Source: Corinectria fuckeliana (Eukaryota; Ascomycota; Sordariomycetes; Hypocreales; Nectriaceae). Taken from it: a stretch of 64,000 nt of DNA. The DNA lies in assembly GCA_019137255.1 (NCBI GenBank), contig WPDH01000004.1, positions 682,001 through 746,000 of the forward strand, in the 5' to 3' direction. Both the position numbers and the translations under genes were made by a program. Each line of letters begins with the position of its first letter. The first letter of the stretch is position 1. The notes under the pieces were generated by a model. That model was not told the DNA's origin, ran no database searches, and saw only the letters and a program-made list of their open reading frames with translations. Shown here piece after piece: positions 1 through 11,018 of this stretch.

Positions 1-59
1 ACCACTAAAGCCGCTCCACTATCAATGTATACTTTGCGACTAATTTGGCTTTGACTTAG

Positions 60-175
60 TTGGCGCGTCCTTTTTATTCATATTCTTGGTTACACCTTTG
101 GCCTTTTATACTATCTACTCTGAGGAACTCAGAGCCTATTTCCGTAAACCAGAGGGAGGCGCTGATGTGAACTGA
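60..175 (+). CDS. C-terminal exon of an unidentified protein, cut by window start
   Basis: An acceptor (CTAAT-like branch region, then TTGACTTAG) precedes an open exon that ends in TGA at 173-175. It encodes about 38 residues: a hydrophobic run (residues FLFIFLVTPLAF) followed by a charged tail with RAYFRKPEGG. A membrane segment next to a short polar C-terminus fits the end of a transporter or another multi-pass protein. The family cannot be named from this piece. The rest of the gene lies upstream of the window. It is convergent with the permease gene that follows. Confidence 0.4.
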
Positions 176-544
176 TGCAGCCGACAACCCAGAGCCCTCT
201 TCGGGCGGTGGGCGCGTCAGGAACCCTTACTGGGCACTCCACCACAGGACGAACCGCACAAAGCCGCGCGGATTAAGGGACGGTGATGTGGAATAATGGC
301 GTCCAAGACATTTATTATTGCCGAGAAGATGTTTGGGGATGAAACGAGACAAAGTTTGTTGTTACTCTATCTGTATCTTGGATTTCCTATCGATAAAGTT
401 ATGAGCTGATAAACGTAAGCAAGCTGAGCTGTGAATCGTCAGAGTGGCACGAATTCAGCTCTCGAAACAGGAAGGGATTTTGATGTACTTGTGTTTCGTC
501 TCTGAGTTAACTAGTAGTCTATCAACGCTGCCTCTTTTCTTCTT
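176..544. other. Intergenic, convergent 3' ends
   Basis: Space between the end of the partial + strand gene and the stop of the permease gene on the - strand. It should hold the two 3' UTRs. I see no ORF, repeat or RNA gene in it. Confidence 0.5.
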
Positions 545-2480
545 TTAGTTCTTTATCCTTCTGAAACGAGTCACCTTCGACCCATCACTCAACTCTACCC
601 GGATCTCTTCGTTCTTGTATCCGAAGAGACGAGGGGCAATAACAAATGTGGCGAGGTAGTAGAAAATGCCTAAGGACAGAATTCCGAGAGCAACAACAGA
701 GGAAAGCCAGTACGGCAGCGAGGTTGTTCCCTTTCCACCAGGAGGACGAACGAAAGGCATGACGATGAGGAACTGTACAAAAATGAGCTTGTTGTCTGAA
801 AAACTAGGTTGATGGCGATGACTTACAATGTTGCCAGCCATGTAAATGCCAATGACGATCCACGGTGCGCGGAATGGTGATTGGAAATCCTCACGCGGGT
901 CCAGGCGTATCTTTATCAAGCCAACAGTAATAGCAGCGAACATGACAGTTGTCGGGTAGGTCGACAAGCTGACGACGAATGTAAAGGCATCACCTGCAGG
1001 CGGAGCACAGATGAACAAAATGGTAACACCAAGGTGAAGCACCAAGGCACTGCTGGGGGTCTTGAACGGTCTGTTCTCCATGAAAAGGTTGGAAAATGGC
1101 AGGACGCCGTCTTTCGCCAGCTCTTGGATAACACGAGCTGTGAATGTTAGCGTATGTCGCAACCAAACTACTTCGGGCTAACTTACGGATAGTGAAAGCC
1201 ACTCCGAGGAGATGTCCTAGTGCCGAGAGCGCGACTAGGGCCGGAAGGGCTTTGGTTGCTGCCGAGTGGCCAAATACGTTTTCAAAGAGATTCGCGGCGA
1301 CGGTGACTTTGCCTGCCAGCAGATCCTCCTTTGGGACAGCTGCAAACTGTTTCGCGGATCAGTCAAGGTCATCAGAGCGCGAAGACGAGTTCAAAGAATA
1401 CGTACGTATGCGATATTCGCAAGAATGTAGAGGACAGTAATTGTACCCATTGAGGCTGGCAGTGCAATTCGGAGTGTCTTTTCCGGGTTTCGCACTTCTG
1501 AGAGTACCTAAGAACGATCAGTAAAAAAAGAAAACCAGAAATCATCGAGACGTTTCATAACTCACGGCATTGATATTGTCGTAGCCACCGTAAGAGAAGA
1601 TGACACTGAGGATCGCGCTGCCGATATTGTACCCGCTGCTGGACGTTCCCTCGAAGGCGTTGTGGAAGTTGTTGGGCTTCTCGATCTTCAGATGACCACC
1701 CAACGCCGCAAATCCGCAACAGACAATGAAGAAGAGCGTAAAGAGCTTCACTACTGAGAGGATGTCCTGCAGCCATCTGCCATATCGCGGAGCCACGGTG
1801 TGAATCCCAACTGAGAAAGCGGCTCCTGCAATGGCAATACCGCGGAGTTTCCAGGTGGTTGACTCGACACCAGCTGCAACGAGGATGTACGAGGAGAATG
1901 TGATAGCGTTACTGGCCGAGATCTCTGTTCGTGTTGGTTAGTAACTATGATCACGGAATGAAGGGAGATGACTGACGTAGAAAAACGCAGTAGAAAATGT
2001 AGATGCAGGTTTGGAGCAGTCGGGGATGGAACGATCGCTCGAGATAGTTCTTGATGCCTCCAGATCTCGGAATCGCGGAACCAAACTCCAGCATGACAAA
2101 CGAGCCACATGTTGCTATGACTGAGCCGATTACCCAGCACATCAATGACATGCCAACACTGCCCGATGACTTGTAAATGCTGCTAGGCGTGGAGAAGATG
2201 CTGCGTATGATTAGAAAATCGATGTATGCTAGGGGGGGCTCAAGACGTACCCAGAACCAATGATCTTGTTCACAACTAGCGAGACGGCTCCGAATAATCC
2301 GATAGTTCGGTCTTGCAGAATGTGACTCTCATCAACATTGAGTAGCTCGCGATTGCCAGGCTCATCGCTACCGCTGTCGGTAGGATAAGCCGTCGCAGTG
2401 CCTATCACAAAAAGTTAGCTGCGGACATAAGGACGATACATCAAGGGAAGCCTACCGTCAATCGTCTCGCCTTTAGTCAT
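545..2480 (-). CDS. Amino-acid permease of the LAT/APC family, methionine-permease (MUP)-like
   Basis: Plasma-membrane H+-coupled amino-acid uptake carrier; high-affinity methionine permease is the closest type I recognise. Eight exons: 2480-2456, 2401-2251, 2200-1977, 1924-1566, 1507-1406, 1346-1187, 1137-827, 772-545. They sum to 520 codons (519 aa), close to yeast MUP1/MUP3 length. The hydrophilic N-terminus (about 40 residues) is followed by the APC signature at TM1, VVNKIIGSGIFSTPSSIY, whose GSGIF forms the unwound substrate site. Roughly twelve hydrophobic segments follow, including SVIFSYGGYDNINAV (TM6-like) and RNPEKTLRIALPAS. The N-terminal exon is only 25 nt. Divergent from the dioxygenase gene at 3308. 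Substrate is inferred from family resemblance; another amino acid is possible. Confidence 0.85.
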
Positions 2481-3307
2481 CCTGTCCGAAATGCCAAAGC
2501 CCGTGCTTTTCCTTGATGGTATGCAGTCAAGGACGAAGTGGGAAAGACAACGATAAAAGAACGATTCGGCCTTTAAGCCAAGAGCCCAAATACAGATCTT
2601 TTAAAGAATGGATAGGGGATCCTAGTGCAGAAGATAGAGGGTATAGTTCGATGCCAAGACCGCTATTGATACTATTGAGTGAAATTCTGAACTGGTCGCA
2701 TCGCGTAATACTGGATCATGTATGTCGTGCCCTGCGAACCATGACTAGTGCCTTACATAGTCTACTGATTATTTATGATTAGGCACGATATTCCCTGTAT
2801 GAAGAGTGGGTTTCTTGCTGGGATTGAATCGTCGGATAATTAGTCTCATATTCCCATAAAACCAGGCTGGATAACAGTTCGATGCCGAGGTCGCTTTTGC
2901 TCATATAGAGTAAGGCTCTGAACTGACCGCGTCACGTAATTCTGGATCACGTATGCCGTACGCCCAGAACAATAACTAGTGCTACATAGCGCTCGTTTAT
3001 TATTAGGTACTGTATTCCTTGTATGGTGAGTGGTGGTTTCCTGGGATCAAGTCGGCGGATAATTAGCCTCGTAAAAAGGCAGGGTGGGATAAGCCGATGT
3101 CGTGCTCAGCGACGGAAACATCGTGATGCCAAATCAGTTCACATCATTGGCCGACTCATATCGGCTACTACGTAACAGCTGGTTTTGCTAAAGCACGGTT
3201 CATTTATCCCGACGTCGGACTACCCGGGAAGTATAATAAACGGCAGGTTTCTGCTTACCTGTAATAGCTTCATTAGGAAATAGACTATCTTCCGGTTTCT
3301 TATCACC
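2481..3307. promoter_or_regulatory. Divergent promoter region between permease and dioxygenase
   Basis: An 827-bp spacer flanked by two divergent start codons, so both promoters must lie here. About half of it is a diverged direct repeat (separate entry). I cannot place a TATA box or a sulfur-regulator (CYS3/MetR) site with confidence. Confidence 0.5.
2646..3070. repeat. Two diverged direct copies of a ~200-bp unit, period ~230 bp
   Basis: Copy A is about 2646-2849 and copy B about 2876-3070. Both start GTTCGATGCC and both end with CGGATAATTAG(T/C)CTC. Shared blocks in the same order include TCTGAACTG, CGTAAT(A/T)CTGGATCA, ACTAGTG and TTCC(C/T)TGTATG. In the first ~115 aligned bases I counted about 16 transitions against about 10 transversions. 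After copy B, around 3071-3110, there is a weak resemblance to the start of a third unit. No ORF spans the copies. Confidence 0.75.
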
Positions 3308-4625
3308 ATGTCGTCGATTACGTTTGAGCCCTTCGAAGTCCCCGGCGCCCGGACCTATTATGGCAACGTGCTGCCATATGGGCTCCAGGTGAAGGGTGCT
3401 ACAGGCGATGTTCCCCCTGTATCCGAATCCGTCACCGCGATCCGAGACTTCGCAACCACGGGCAAGCTTCAAGAGCTGTTGAACCGCTATGGTGCGGTGC
3501 TCATTCGCGGATTTGGCCACCCTTCCGCAGAGACATTTTCCCGCTTGATAACTGCTGCCGAAGAGGCACGAGGCTACCACCCTTTTGAACAAATCGGCCT
3601 GGCTGGCAAGAGGACTCCGCTTGCGAAGAACATCTGGACTGCAAACGAAGGCTCGTCGGCGACTCGATTCTACCAGCACAATGAGGTCAGGGTTTTGTTT
3701 AATGTATAAGAAATACAAAGACTGACAGCATAAACAGTACTCTAGATACACACGATTCCCGTCCAACATTCACTTCTACAGCGTCATAAAGGCTCCCATC
3801 GGTTGGTTTCCCATCATTCACTTGCAAGCAGTACGTGGACTGATGTCCGGGTTCATTCTTCAGGCGGCGCGTCGCCTATTGCTCTAAGCGCCAATCTGTA
3901 CGAAAAGGTCAGCGAGGCCATCCCGGAACTAGTCAAGGAAGTCCATGAGCGCGGACTGGGGATGAAGATGGTTTTCCGCGCCCCTGGGAACGAAGGCACT
4001 CAAAACCAGTTCAACTGGGCCGGGGAGTACAGTTTCGGTCAGGAGTTTCTCCCCGAGGATGACAAGGAAACGAGAAAGAAGAAGGCAGAGAAGCAGATTC
4101 GAAGATTGACTCCGGACTTCAAGTGGAACGATGATGACAGTGTTGAGTTGACGCAGCACATCCCTGGTATGTACCCTGCTTGTTAACAGCCTATAGAACG
4201 AATGTCTATGCTAACAAACATTACGTAGGCCTTCGAAGAGCTCCAGCGAGTGGTAAGCCTACATGGTTTAATGGACTTGTTGGACGGCATGGAATCACCC
4301 GGGACATCGGAGCTCTTGATCCGCCGCATATAGGTCGTGACGGGATGACTTGTAAGAATCCTGCGCCCAAAAAACTCATTGACATGTATGCTGACAAGAA
4401 CTAGATCTGCCTTCAGTGTACAGCGATGGAACACCAATTCCTCGAAAGTACCTTGATAAGCTGATTGAGGTTATTGATAAGGAGGAGATTCTCATCTCAC
4501 TCGAGCCAGGCGACCTTCTGTTGATGGACAACTACCAGGTGTCTCATGGCCGACAACCTTGGGAGGGTGACAGACAACTCCTCGTCTCGATGTGGGAAGG
4601 CCCTACGCCGAATGGGACTTTCTAG
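3308..4625 (+). CDS. Fe(II)/2-oxoglutarate dioxygenase of the TauD/TfdA (clavaminate synthase-like) superfamily
   Basis: Oxidises a small substrate with Fe(II), O2 and 2-oxoglutarate; taurine/sulfonate and amino-acid-derived substrates are typical of the family. Five exons: 3308-3685, 3738-3801, 3864-4166, 4229-4351, 4405-4625, totalling 363 codons (362 aa). N-terminal residues GAVLIRGFG are the usual start of the double-stranded beta helix. FYQHNE supplies the H-x-E pair of the iron triad at the first exon junction. The C-terminal VSHGRQPWEGDRQLLVSMW supplies the distal His and the Arg that binds 2-oxoglutarate. All catalytic residues are present, so it looks active. The physiological substrate is not shown by the sequence. 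Its divergent neighbour, a methionine-type permease, suggests sulfur or amino-acid acquisition, as inference only. Confidence 0.85.
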
Positions 4626-4728
4626 TTACTCAACCTAGCACTGTCTACTAGACCACACCAACGCACAAGGCTTGTGGAGCTGAGATGGCCAGTGCCTAAA
4701 CGCCATGACTGGTGATATTGATCGCGGT

Positions 4729-5577
4729 TCAGTGTAGATGATCCTCCAACCAGTGAAGAATAAGCTGGACAATTTCCTCCGGGTTGTCGTCGTTAAGAAG
4801 TTCATGATAGCCGCCTTCGACTAGGTGAAGTGTCTTGTCCGATGACTCAACCTTTCCTACAAAATGCCTGCTCGTCTCAAAGGGTGTCGAGTTATCGTTT
4901 GTACCATGGATGACCAGCGTTGGCGTGTGCCAATTGCCCAACTCCGCCCACATAGCCGCTGCCACTTTTACGGCAGTCCCAACGAGTAGAAACGACATCC
5001 TCCCGTTGAACATCAACTGATCCGCATCAGCGATTCGTATCTGCTCAGCGTCACGGAACCGGCTGCCCGTCGGTGTCCGGGCCTGGGGTATCCCCACAGC
5101 AGGTATCAGACGGGCAAGGAGGCCAAAGGCGCCTTGTCCGAGGGCTGAAAACTGCTCGGGCAGAGCTGGACTGGAAAGAATGACACCATTCACACCAGAC
5201 GAGTCATGAGTGACGCTACTGGATGTTACTAGGCCACCTAGTGAATGGCCAAAGAGAAATATGGGTAGTCCTTGCTTGCTGGCTTGCTGTCGTAGCTGAA
5301 TATGGTCCTCCACCGCTTTCTCAACATGTACCATTCCGCGGCTGCCTGGTGAGCTCCCGTGGCCCCAGAGGTCCATTGCCCACACATCGACATTCTCTGA
5401 ACTCAGCTTCTGGATAAGCTCGGAATGAGACGAGACGAAACGCTCTGCGTACTCCCCAAATCCATGTTGCAAGATCAAGATGGCCTTGGGAGAGTTGCAT
5501 GTCCACTTGTGCACGACAACGCCAGATGGCAGTGTGCTTGTCTGAGAAAGAACCGCAGAGAAAGCGTTCGAGGACAT
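4729..5577 (-). CDS. Alpha/beta hydrolase, monoacylglycerol-lipase-like
   Basis: Single-exon gene, 282 aa. Probably hydrolyses monoacylglycerols or related esters, as in yeast YJU3 and animal MGLL. Motifs in order: HGFGEYAERF (oxyanion-hole HG, residues ~38-47), DLWGHGSS, the nucleophile elbow GHSLGG (~110-115), VIHGTNDNSTP carrying the acid Asp (~222-233), and a GGYHEL segment with the catalytic His near residue 257. Length fits the family. No signal peptide is seen, so it is cytosolic or lipid-droplet associated. Its stop lies about 100 bp from that of the convergent dioxygenase gene. The ATG at 5575-5577 is the first in frame. General esterase activity is the main alternative. Confidence 0.88.
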   Translation of the reverse strand: MSSNAFSAVLSQTSTLPSGVVVHKWTCNSPKAILILQHGFGEYAERFVSSHSELIQKLSSENVDVWAMDLWGHGSSPGSRGMVHVEKAVEDHIQLRQQASKQGLPIFLFGHSLGGLVTSSSVTHDSSGVNGVILSSPALPEQFSALGQGAFGLLARLIPAVGIPQARTPTGSRFRDAEQIRIADADQLMFNGRMSFLLVGTAVKVAAAMWAELGNWHTPTLVIHGTNDNSTPFETSRHFVGKVESSDKTLHLVEGGYHELLNDDNPEEIVQLILHWLEDHLH

Positions 5578-7530
5578 TCTGGTGAGTTGAAAAGGTTTTC
5601 ATGCACTGAAGCAGATCAACTGTTTAGTAATCGTGCTGTGTAGTCAGTCAAGAGGGCATGACTAGGCATGCAAACTGCAAGGAAGAGCAAGATGTCATTC
5701 AATAGTGTATTTGAAGGTGATGACTGATGCAGCTTGGAAAACCAATCGCCTGAGCGTTGTTTTGTTTTCCAGAGATGACGGTCAGCTTGAACAAGGGTGT
5801 AACTGATATTCAAATCCTCTAAAACGTCAGATGCATTTATTAGGGGCATACTTGTGGGGCCGAAGGATTGAGGCTAAATTATATCCCCATTCTAGTGAAT
5901 ACTAGTATCTATATACCTAGTACGGAGTATCCCTTTGACTGCGGTAAGGCAACACTTACGCTAGCCGCAGGGATCTTAACCAACTACAAAGCGAGAAAGG
6001 CGGGATACATAAAGTCCCACCTATTTTATATGGTAATAAAAGTCACCACTCTTGGGGATCTACATCATAGGACATGCCAATTCCCACAGCTACACAGCTT
6101 CTTGAAGTCAATCAGCGTACCGTTGATCTCCCGGGCCTCCGTGGGTCGCCAAGCCCAAGTGTTGCCTTACCGCACTCAAAGGGATAGAGGAACTAGACCG
6201 CTATTACAGTTCTGGGAGGCTATTAGTTAACCTGTAGGCAATGCAGTACTAGAGTGACTATGGTACATCAGCTCATGGTAGCTTCCGCGTTCTCTGGCAT
6301 TTAGACAGCGTCAATTAAGAGTCAGTTATTAAATTAGTCAGGTTGAAAATTTCAATGCTGCACATTTTGGATTGCACCATTATCTTTGGTGCTTACTATC
6401 TAATAGGTCTGACAGCACGAACGACGGCTAGACTTGTCAGAATAGCATTTGGGTTTGTTAAAAATTGGGCTAGAAGATCTCGACTAATAGGACTTTACTG
6501 ATAGGGCGGAACAAAGCAGCTTATAAAAGTAGTGATATACCCAAACTGATGTCGTCCGATGATGTGTCTCCCCTTGGCATGTCACTTTAGTTGTCCTTTC
6601 TCTCTGAGTCGATCACGGCCAAGTTCTGGATACGGCATCGGGTATCTCTCCAGGACCCTGCCATTCCAGTATGGATAGTCCGAATCCTAAGCGGCAACCG
6701 GGGTCAGGGACAGCCAAGACCAACGACGTAGGGGGTATGATAGACATGACTTACATTGTCCAGCCAGCACGTCTTAGTTCGTACTTCTTCGTACTCGGCG
6801 TCCCACTGACTCTCTGCCGTCTTTTACTACTAACCCCTAGGTGCCCATGGGCTGGATTATTGCCTTGGCCTTTTACACTTTCCGTGCCATAACATAACGA
6901 GTGCTTCAGTTCAACGTCAATAGCCATTGCTTCCTCATTATATTTCGCTTATTAGTCAACTTGAATAGGAATAGTGAATATCGCCGATCTATTAGACGCT
7001 GCGTCGACGCTGCGGCAACACTGCCCACGACGAGATCGCGAATAGAAAGTGCCGCCTGGGAGACGAAGATGAGCCATAACCACAGACTGTGCCCATCAGT
7101 CATGTCGCTATTTCTAATCCAATCCAACCCAAAGAGCCTTGCAGAGGAACCTACAGTCAGTGACTGCGATCTCGCTAAGCCATGTTGTATCATACTGTAC
7201 GCGCCTAACTTTTTCAAGGTATGGCATTGCTAGCAGACACGGCACTAAAGCCTAGATGTGTTAGGTGTGCTACAGGTTGTGGACTAGAAGCACTCGTTTG
7301 CCGGGTGATGTATTGTCAAAAAGAACTCGGGTTTGTCGCATTCTACTGCTAAATAAACCTCGGTCTTAGTGATTAATCGCCAGGCTCGGAGAGGATACCG
7401 ACCAATGAAAGGTGATGTATCTAGAATCATAGGATCAGATGTCTTCCTTCTCTCTATATAGACCATTTCGTTACCTGAACTCAACGCACCATCTCCAACA
7501 AGCTCCGTTCGAACGGCCAGCTATTTGCCA
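5578..7530. other. Gene-poor, relatively AT-rich interval with a MITE
   Basis: Between the starts/ends of two - strand genes. It carries the MITE at 5930-6184. The rest (about 6190-7430) shows only short open frames without recognisable domains, in A+T-richer sequence than the flanks. That is compatible with decayed transposon or intergenic DNA. I could not identify any intact or degenerate transposase. Confidence 0.5.
5930..6184. mobile_element. Non-autonomous MITE-like element, Tc1/mariner-type TA target site
   Basis: A 255-bp segment bounded by imperfect terminal inverted repeats. The left end begins TCCCTTTGACTGCGGTAAGG and the reverse complement of the right end begins TCCCTTTGAGTGCGGTAAGG. 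The match continues through CAACACTT: 28 bases with one mismatch, then partial similarity to about 37 bases. A TA dinucleotide flanks each end (5928-5929 and 6185-6186), the target duplication of Tc1/mariner/pogo (Fot1-type) elements. No transposase is encoded. Activity would need an autonomous relative elsewhere in the genome. Confidence 0.8.
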
Positions 7531-9006
7531 TTATTTTGCCTCGGCCTCAGCCTCCGCCCCAGCTTCAGCTTTGCCTTCAGTTTTGCCTCCGACTATAGGC
7601 ACAGGTCCTCCAGGGAAGCGGGAGCCTCTGTCCTTGACCTTCTTCTGCTTCTTCGGGGGGGCTGGTGGAGGTGGGTAGGCCTTCAGAGTAACCTCTTGCC
7701 ATTCAGACGAAGCCTGGAAGGCCTCTTGGATCGGAGCTAGAAGCTCATTGAGAGCCTTTGCAACTGCTGGCTTCAGAATTTGAGGTGAAAGCTGTGAGAA
7801 TGATTAGCATTGCTGATATGAATGATCTGGGTCTGGGAGGATTTGAACGTACCACGTCGTTTCTGTAGTCATCGTGCATCTGGGCAATCGAAGTGTAGAC
7901 AAGTGGCTCCAGATTGTCTCGCTCACGGTCGACGCGGAATTCTCGGTTCCCACGTAGAGCCGCACTAGGGAGAAGAACGAATTCTACAAAGCTAAGAATG
8001 CCGTTTTCTTCCACCACAGAGGGAGCAGCAACCGCTTTCCGGATCTTCTTGGTGACAACATCCGCAGAATCGAGCAGGTCAATCTTGCTGTCTATTTGAT
8101 GTCAGTGACTTCTTTGTGAAGAGGAACAGGCATTCTTACCTTGATCACTGGCGCTCATCTTGCCACCTTGCAGTCCAGGCACCATGGGATTGAGGAGATG
8201 GGCGCGCTAGAACTTTTTAGCCAACATTCGTCGGACTCAACAATGAGTGAACCTACCTGTGCGTATCCAAGCTTGGGCAGCCACTCCTTTGCGGCAGCAA
8301 ACAACTTGCGCTGATCAAGACCTAGAGCAGGTTAGATCAGAGCTGACATCCGGTTCGTCCTGTATGGTACCTACCTCCAAACTGCGCGTCGACGTCTAGG
8401 TACTGCTCATCTAGGACCTGGAGAATGGGGTAGAGGAGGCCACTCAGGGGAGCATTGTCCGTCTGCTTGACCACCTCGGCGCCTGCCTTCTTCGCATCGT
8501 GCTCCGAGACCAAGGACGACATCTTGTAGATATCCATGACATACTCGGGGCTCTTCTGGTAGGAGCTGCCCAGCACAAACTTGAGTTTATCGGTCGGCAC
8601 TCCGACGGCTTGTAGGATCGCGGTGATGGTACGGCGGTAGAACTCGGCGCGGTGTTGGACGAGCTCAATGGGAGCTTTGAGGTTGTCGAGGAACCCGTGA
8701 ATATCGGCAAGCAGCACGGTGATTTCGCAACCGGCAGCTAGGAGTTGACCTATTTTGATGGCGGGGACAAAATAACCGCAGTGAGGGCGACCTGTGGTTG
8801 CAGTACCTAGCGAAGCGCGTGTCAGAAGAGCTTCACAAAAGCAGAGCGACTGAAACCGCAGTCCCAGGAGGATCAGGGTGCTCACCCCAGTAGATTTTGG
8901 GGTTCCCTCCTTCGTTGAGGATCTTCTCGATGATCTCGGGGTTCAGAACCTCGGCGAGATTCTCGCGGATGAGAGCAAGTCGCTCGGACGGTTCCATGGC
9001 GGCCAT
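7531..9006 (-). CDS. TYS1: Cytosolic tyrosyl-tRNA synthetase (class I)
   Basis: Charges tRNA-Tyr with tyrosine in the cytosol. Six exons: 9006-8886, 8806-8375, 8321-8257, 8206-8140, 8091-7853, 7791-7531, with phases closing to 395 codons (394 aa), the size of yeast Tys1. The class I HIGH-like element reads PHCGYF (around residue 49). The KMSKS loop reads KMSAS in GLQGGKMSASDQ, as in archaeal/eukaryotic TyrRS. Between them lie the Rossmann fold with LLADIHGFLDN and the tyrosine-pocket segment SYQKSPEYVMD. The C-terminus is a short basic linker (KKQKKVKDRG) followed by an Ala/Glu-alternating tail; there is no EMAPII domain. An alternative start is the Met three codons downstream. Confidence 0.95.
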
Positions 9007-10987
9007 TTCGCGGAAATTCTGGCGAAATCGTGGCGACTCAATTGAACTGCAGGTGAAACGTATGCGGCCGGTTGCGCAGGTTTTTGTACTGGAAGAATTT
9101 ATTGACGATGGCTGTTGACTCAGAGCTGGAGGTGTTGGCGGGGTCCAGACCCAAGGCCGCTTACGCTTTGGCGGGGTGATTCAGCGTGGCCGTTGATTGG
9201 CAGCATTGCATAATGTAAGCAGCCGCGTTTTATTATCACTGCGACTTAATGCTCAGGCGTAGCATTTTAAGTTATACTACGAAACACTCAGCGTGGTTAC
9301 TACTACACCACTCCGGGCTTGTTAAGATAGGTAGCAATATTCAAAGTAGTCACGCTTGAAGGTCTTTAAGCTGATATTGGTCGCGACAGACTATCTGCTC
9401 AGTGCATGCCGCCGTGCCCACGCTTCTTGAGTAAGAGAGAGTTCTAGCAAAGCGAGCGCCCTACTCACCACCATTCATAGTAGAGAGCATTGAGGCATGC
9501 CTTATTGCACACCTCAGTAAGAAAGCAGAGCGATTAATTAATGTCATTCATTCATTCATTAGAGCAGTAGAATGAAGAGAGTACGACAAGCGCGAGGCGG
9601 TAAACGTGAAGGGTAAACATGAAAATGAGAATCCCGGACTCAGGACTCGAATCTGAAGCGACCTCCCTCCCGAAGGGCACAGTTACGCGACATGCGCATC
9701 CCCGTGTGACACTAGGCCATGTTAACATTACACCAGTCTAGGTGGGTGTGAAGTTGTCTGTTGTGTGCGTCTGCAAGGCAAGAAAACATAACCTTTATAT
9801 CATACAAGTGCTGAGTTGCTAGCAAGCACAAAGCCTATAAAAGAAAACGCTTCAACGCTCGAGGTCTTTGGGCGTTGCTTTCATGGTGTCGCACCACGTC
9901 GGCGTTCGGGCATCGTTCGGGCGGCGTTCGGGCGGGCATATTTCGAGGGCGGCCGGATTTGCACAGATAGCTGTCAGGCCGCGAGATGGAGGGGGGACGC
10001 TGGTCTAATATACCTGCCCTTGACATCCCTGTCGCTCCGTGGACCGGCTTTCTTTCTACGCTAGCTCTATCCCGACAAAGATCGGCCAACAAATCACCAC
10101 GTATTTGCGGGGATGGCTCAAGGACATCGGCTGATGTCGCGGCGTGCATGCAAAGCGAAGCCGTTACTTGAACCAACTTTAACGTGGTGCTTGAGAGGAG
10201 ATAATTCGCCAAACTCTTGTGGAAGTCGGAAGTCTTCAGCGAAATGGCCCTGTTTTACACATCTCGCCTTGATTTCTATAACCCGGTCATAGCTCGACAA
10301 GGGTAGATAGATACCTGCCTGCCGCTACTAAGGCCTTGGGGCGGGATGGACAAGGCGTCGATTTGCCTGACTTCCTCGAAGGGCGCGTACTTGTCAGGTG
10401 CATAAGACCGTACAATAGGAATGATACACATAAGGGAAAAATTGGGCTAGGGAGTGAAGATGCCTTACAGCAGCCACCGGGGCTGGCTCGTGTGTCGCTT
10501 GAGTTACGTCTCATATCAATACCATCATGAGAACACCCGACGCCTTTCTTCCATTAGGCTACACAGTTGCCTTGGGGATTACTTATTGTCTACACTAGCT
10601 AAGGAGCGAGATGAGACAAACTAAACTCCATCCAAATCTGTCTGAATTCTTGATTTGGACAATTTCCGCCAAATATGATGCTAATCTTCTCGAATGAAGC
10701 GCTCGTCGTTTTGATCTAGTCGAAAGCTTGGCATCAGAGTCAGCGAAACAAAGAGAATGCATACTAGTCCATTTACATGCTGCTGAAGGTGTCCTTGCTG
10801 TCTCTTTTTCATCTCTTCTGTCACGTCACAACACAGCTGCTTAGCCACAACAGAGACATGGTGTACAGGTAAACAAAAGCGGATCGTCAGTTGAGAGTAG
10901 GTAGGCATACAACGTCGGACTCGCACATATAACCGAAACGTTGGTCCTCAAAAAGAAGACGAAAGAGAGAGAGCTACATACAGTCTT

Positions 10988-11018
<31 letters not shown>

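Noticed and set aside
164..3145. 13-base inverted match (GATGTGAACTGAT near 165 and near 3133) as possible element ends
   Set aside because: Too short for a span of 3 kb and not flanked by a target duplication; it is compatible with chance.
6906..7217. 103-codon - strand frame with a hydrophobic segment in the AT-richer interval
   Set aside because: A possible relic of a gene or transposon, but no motif, splice partner or repeat supports either.
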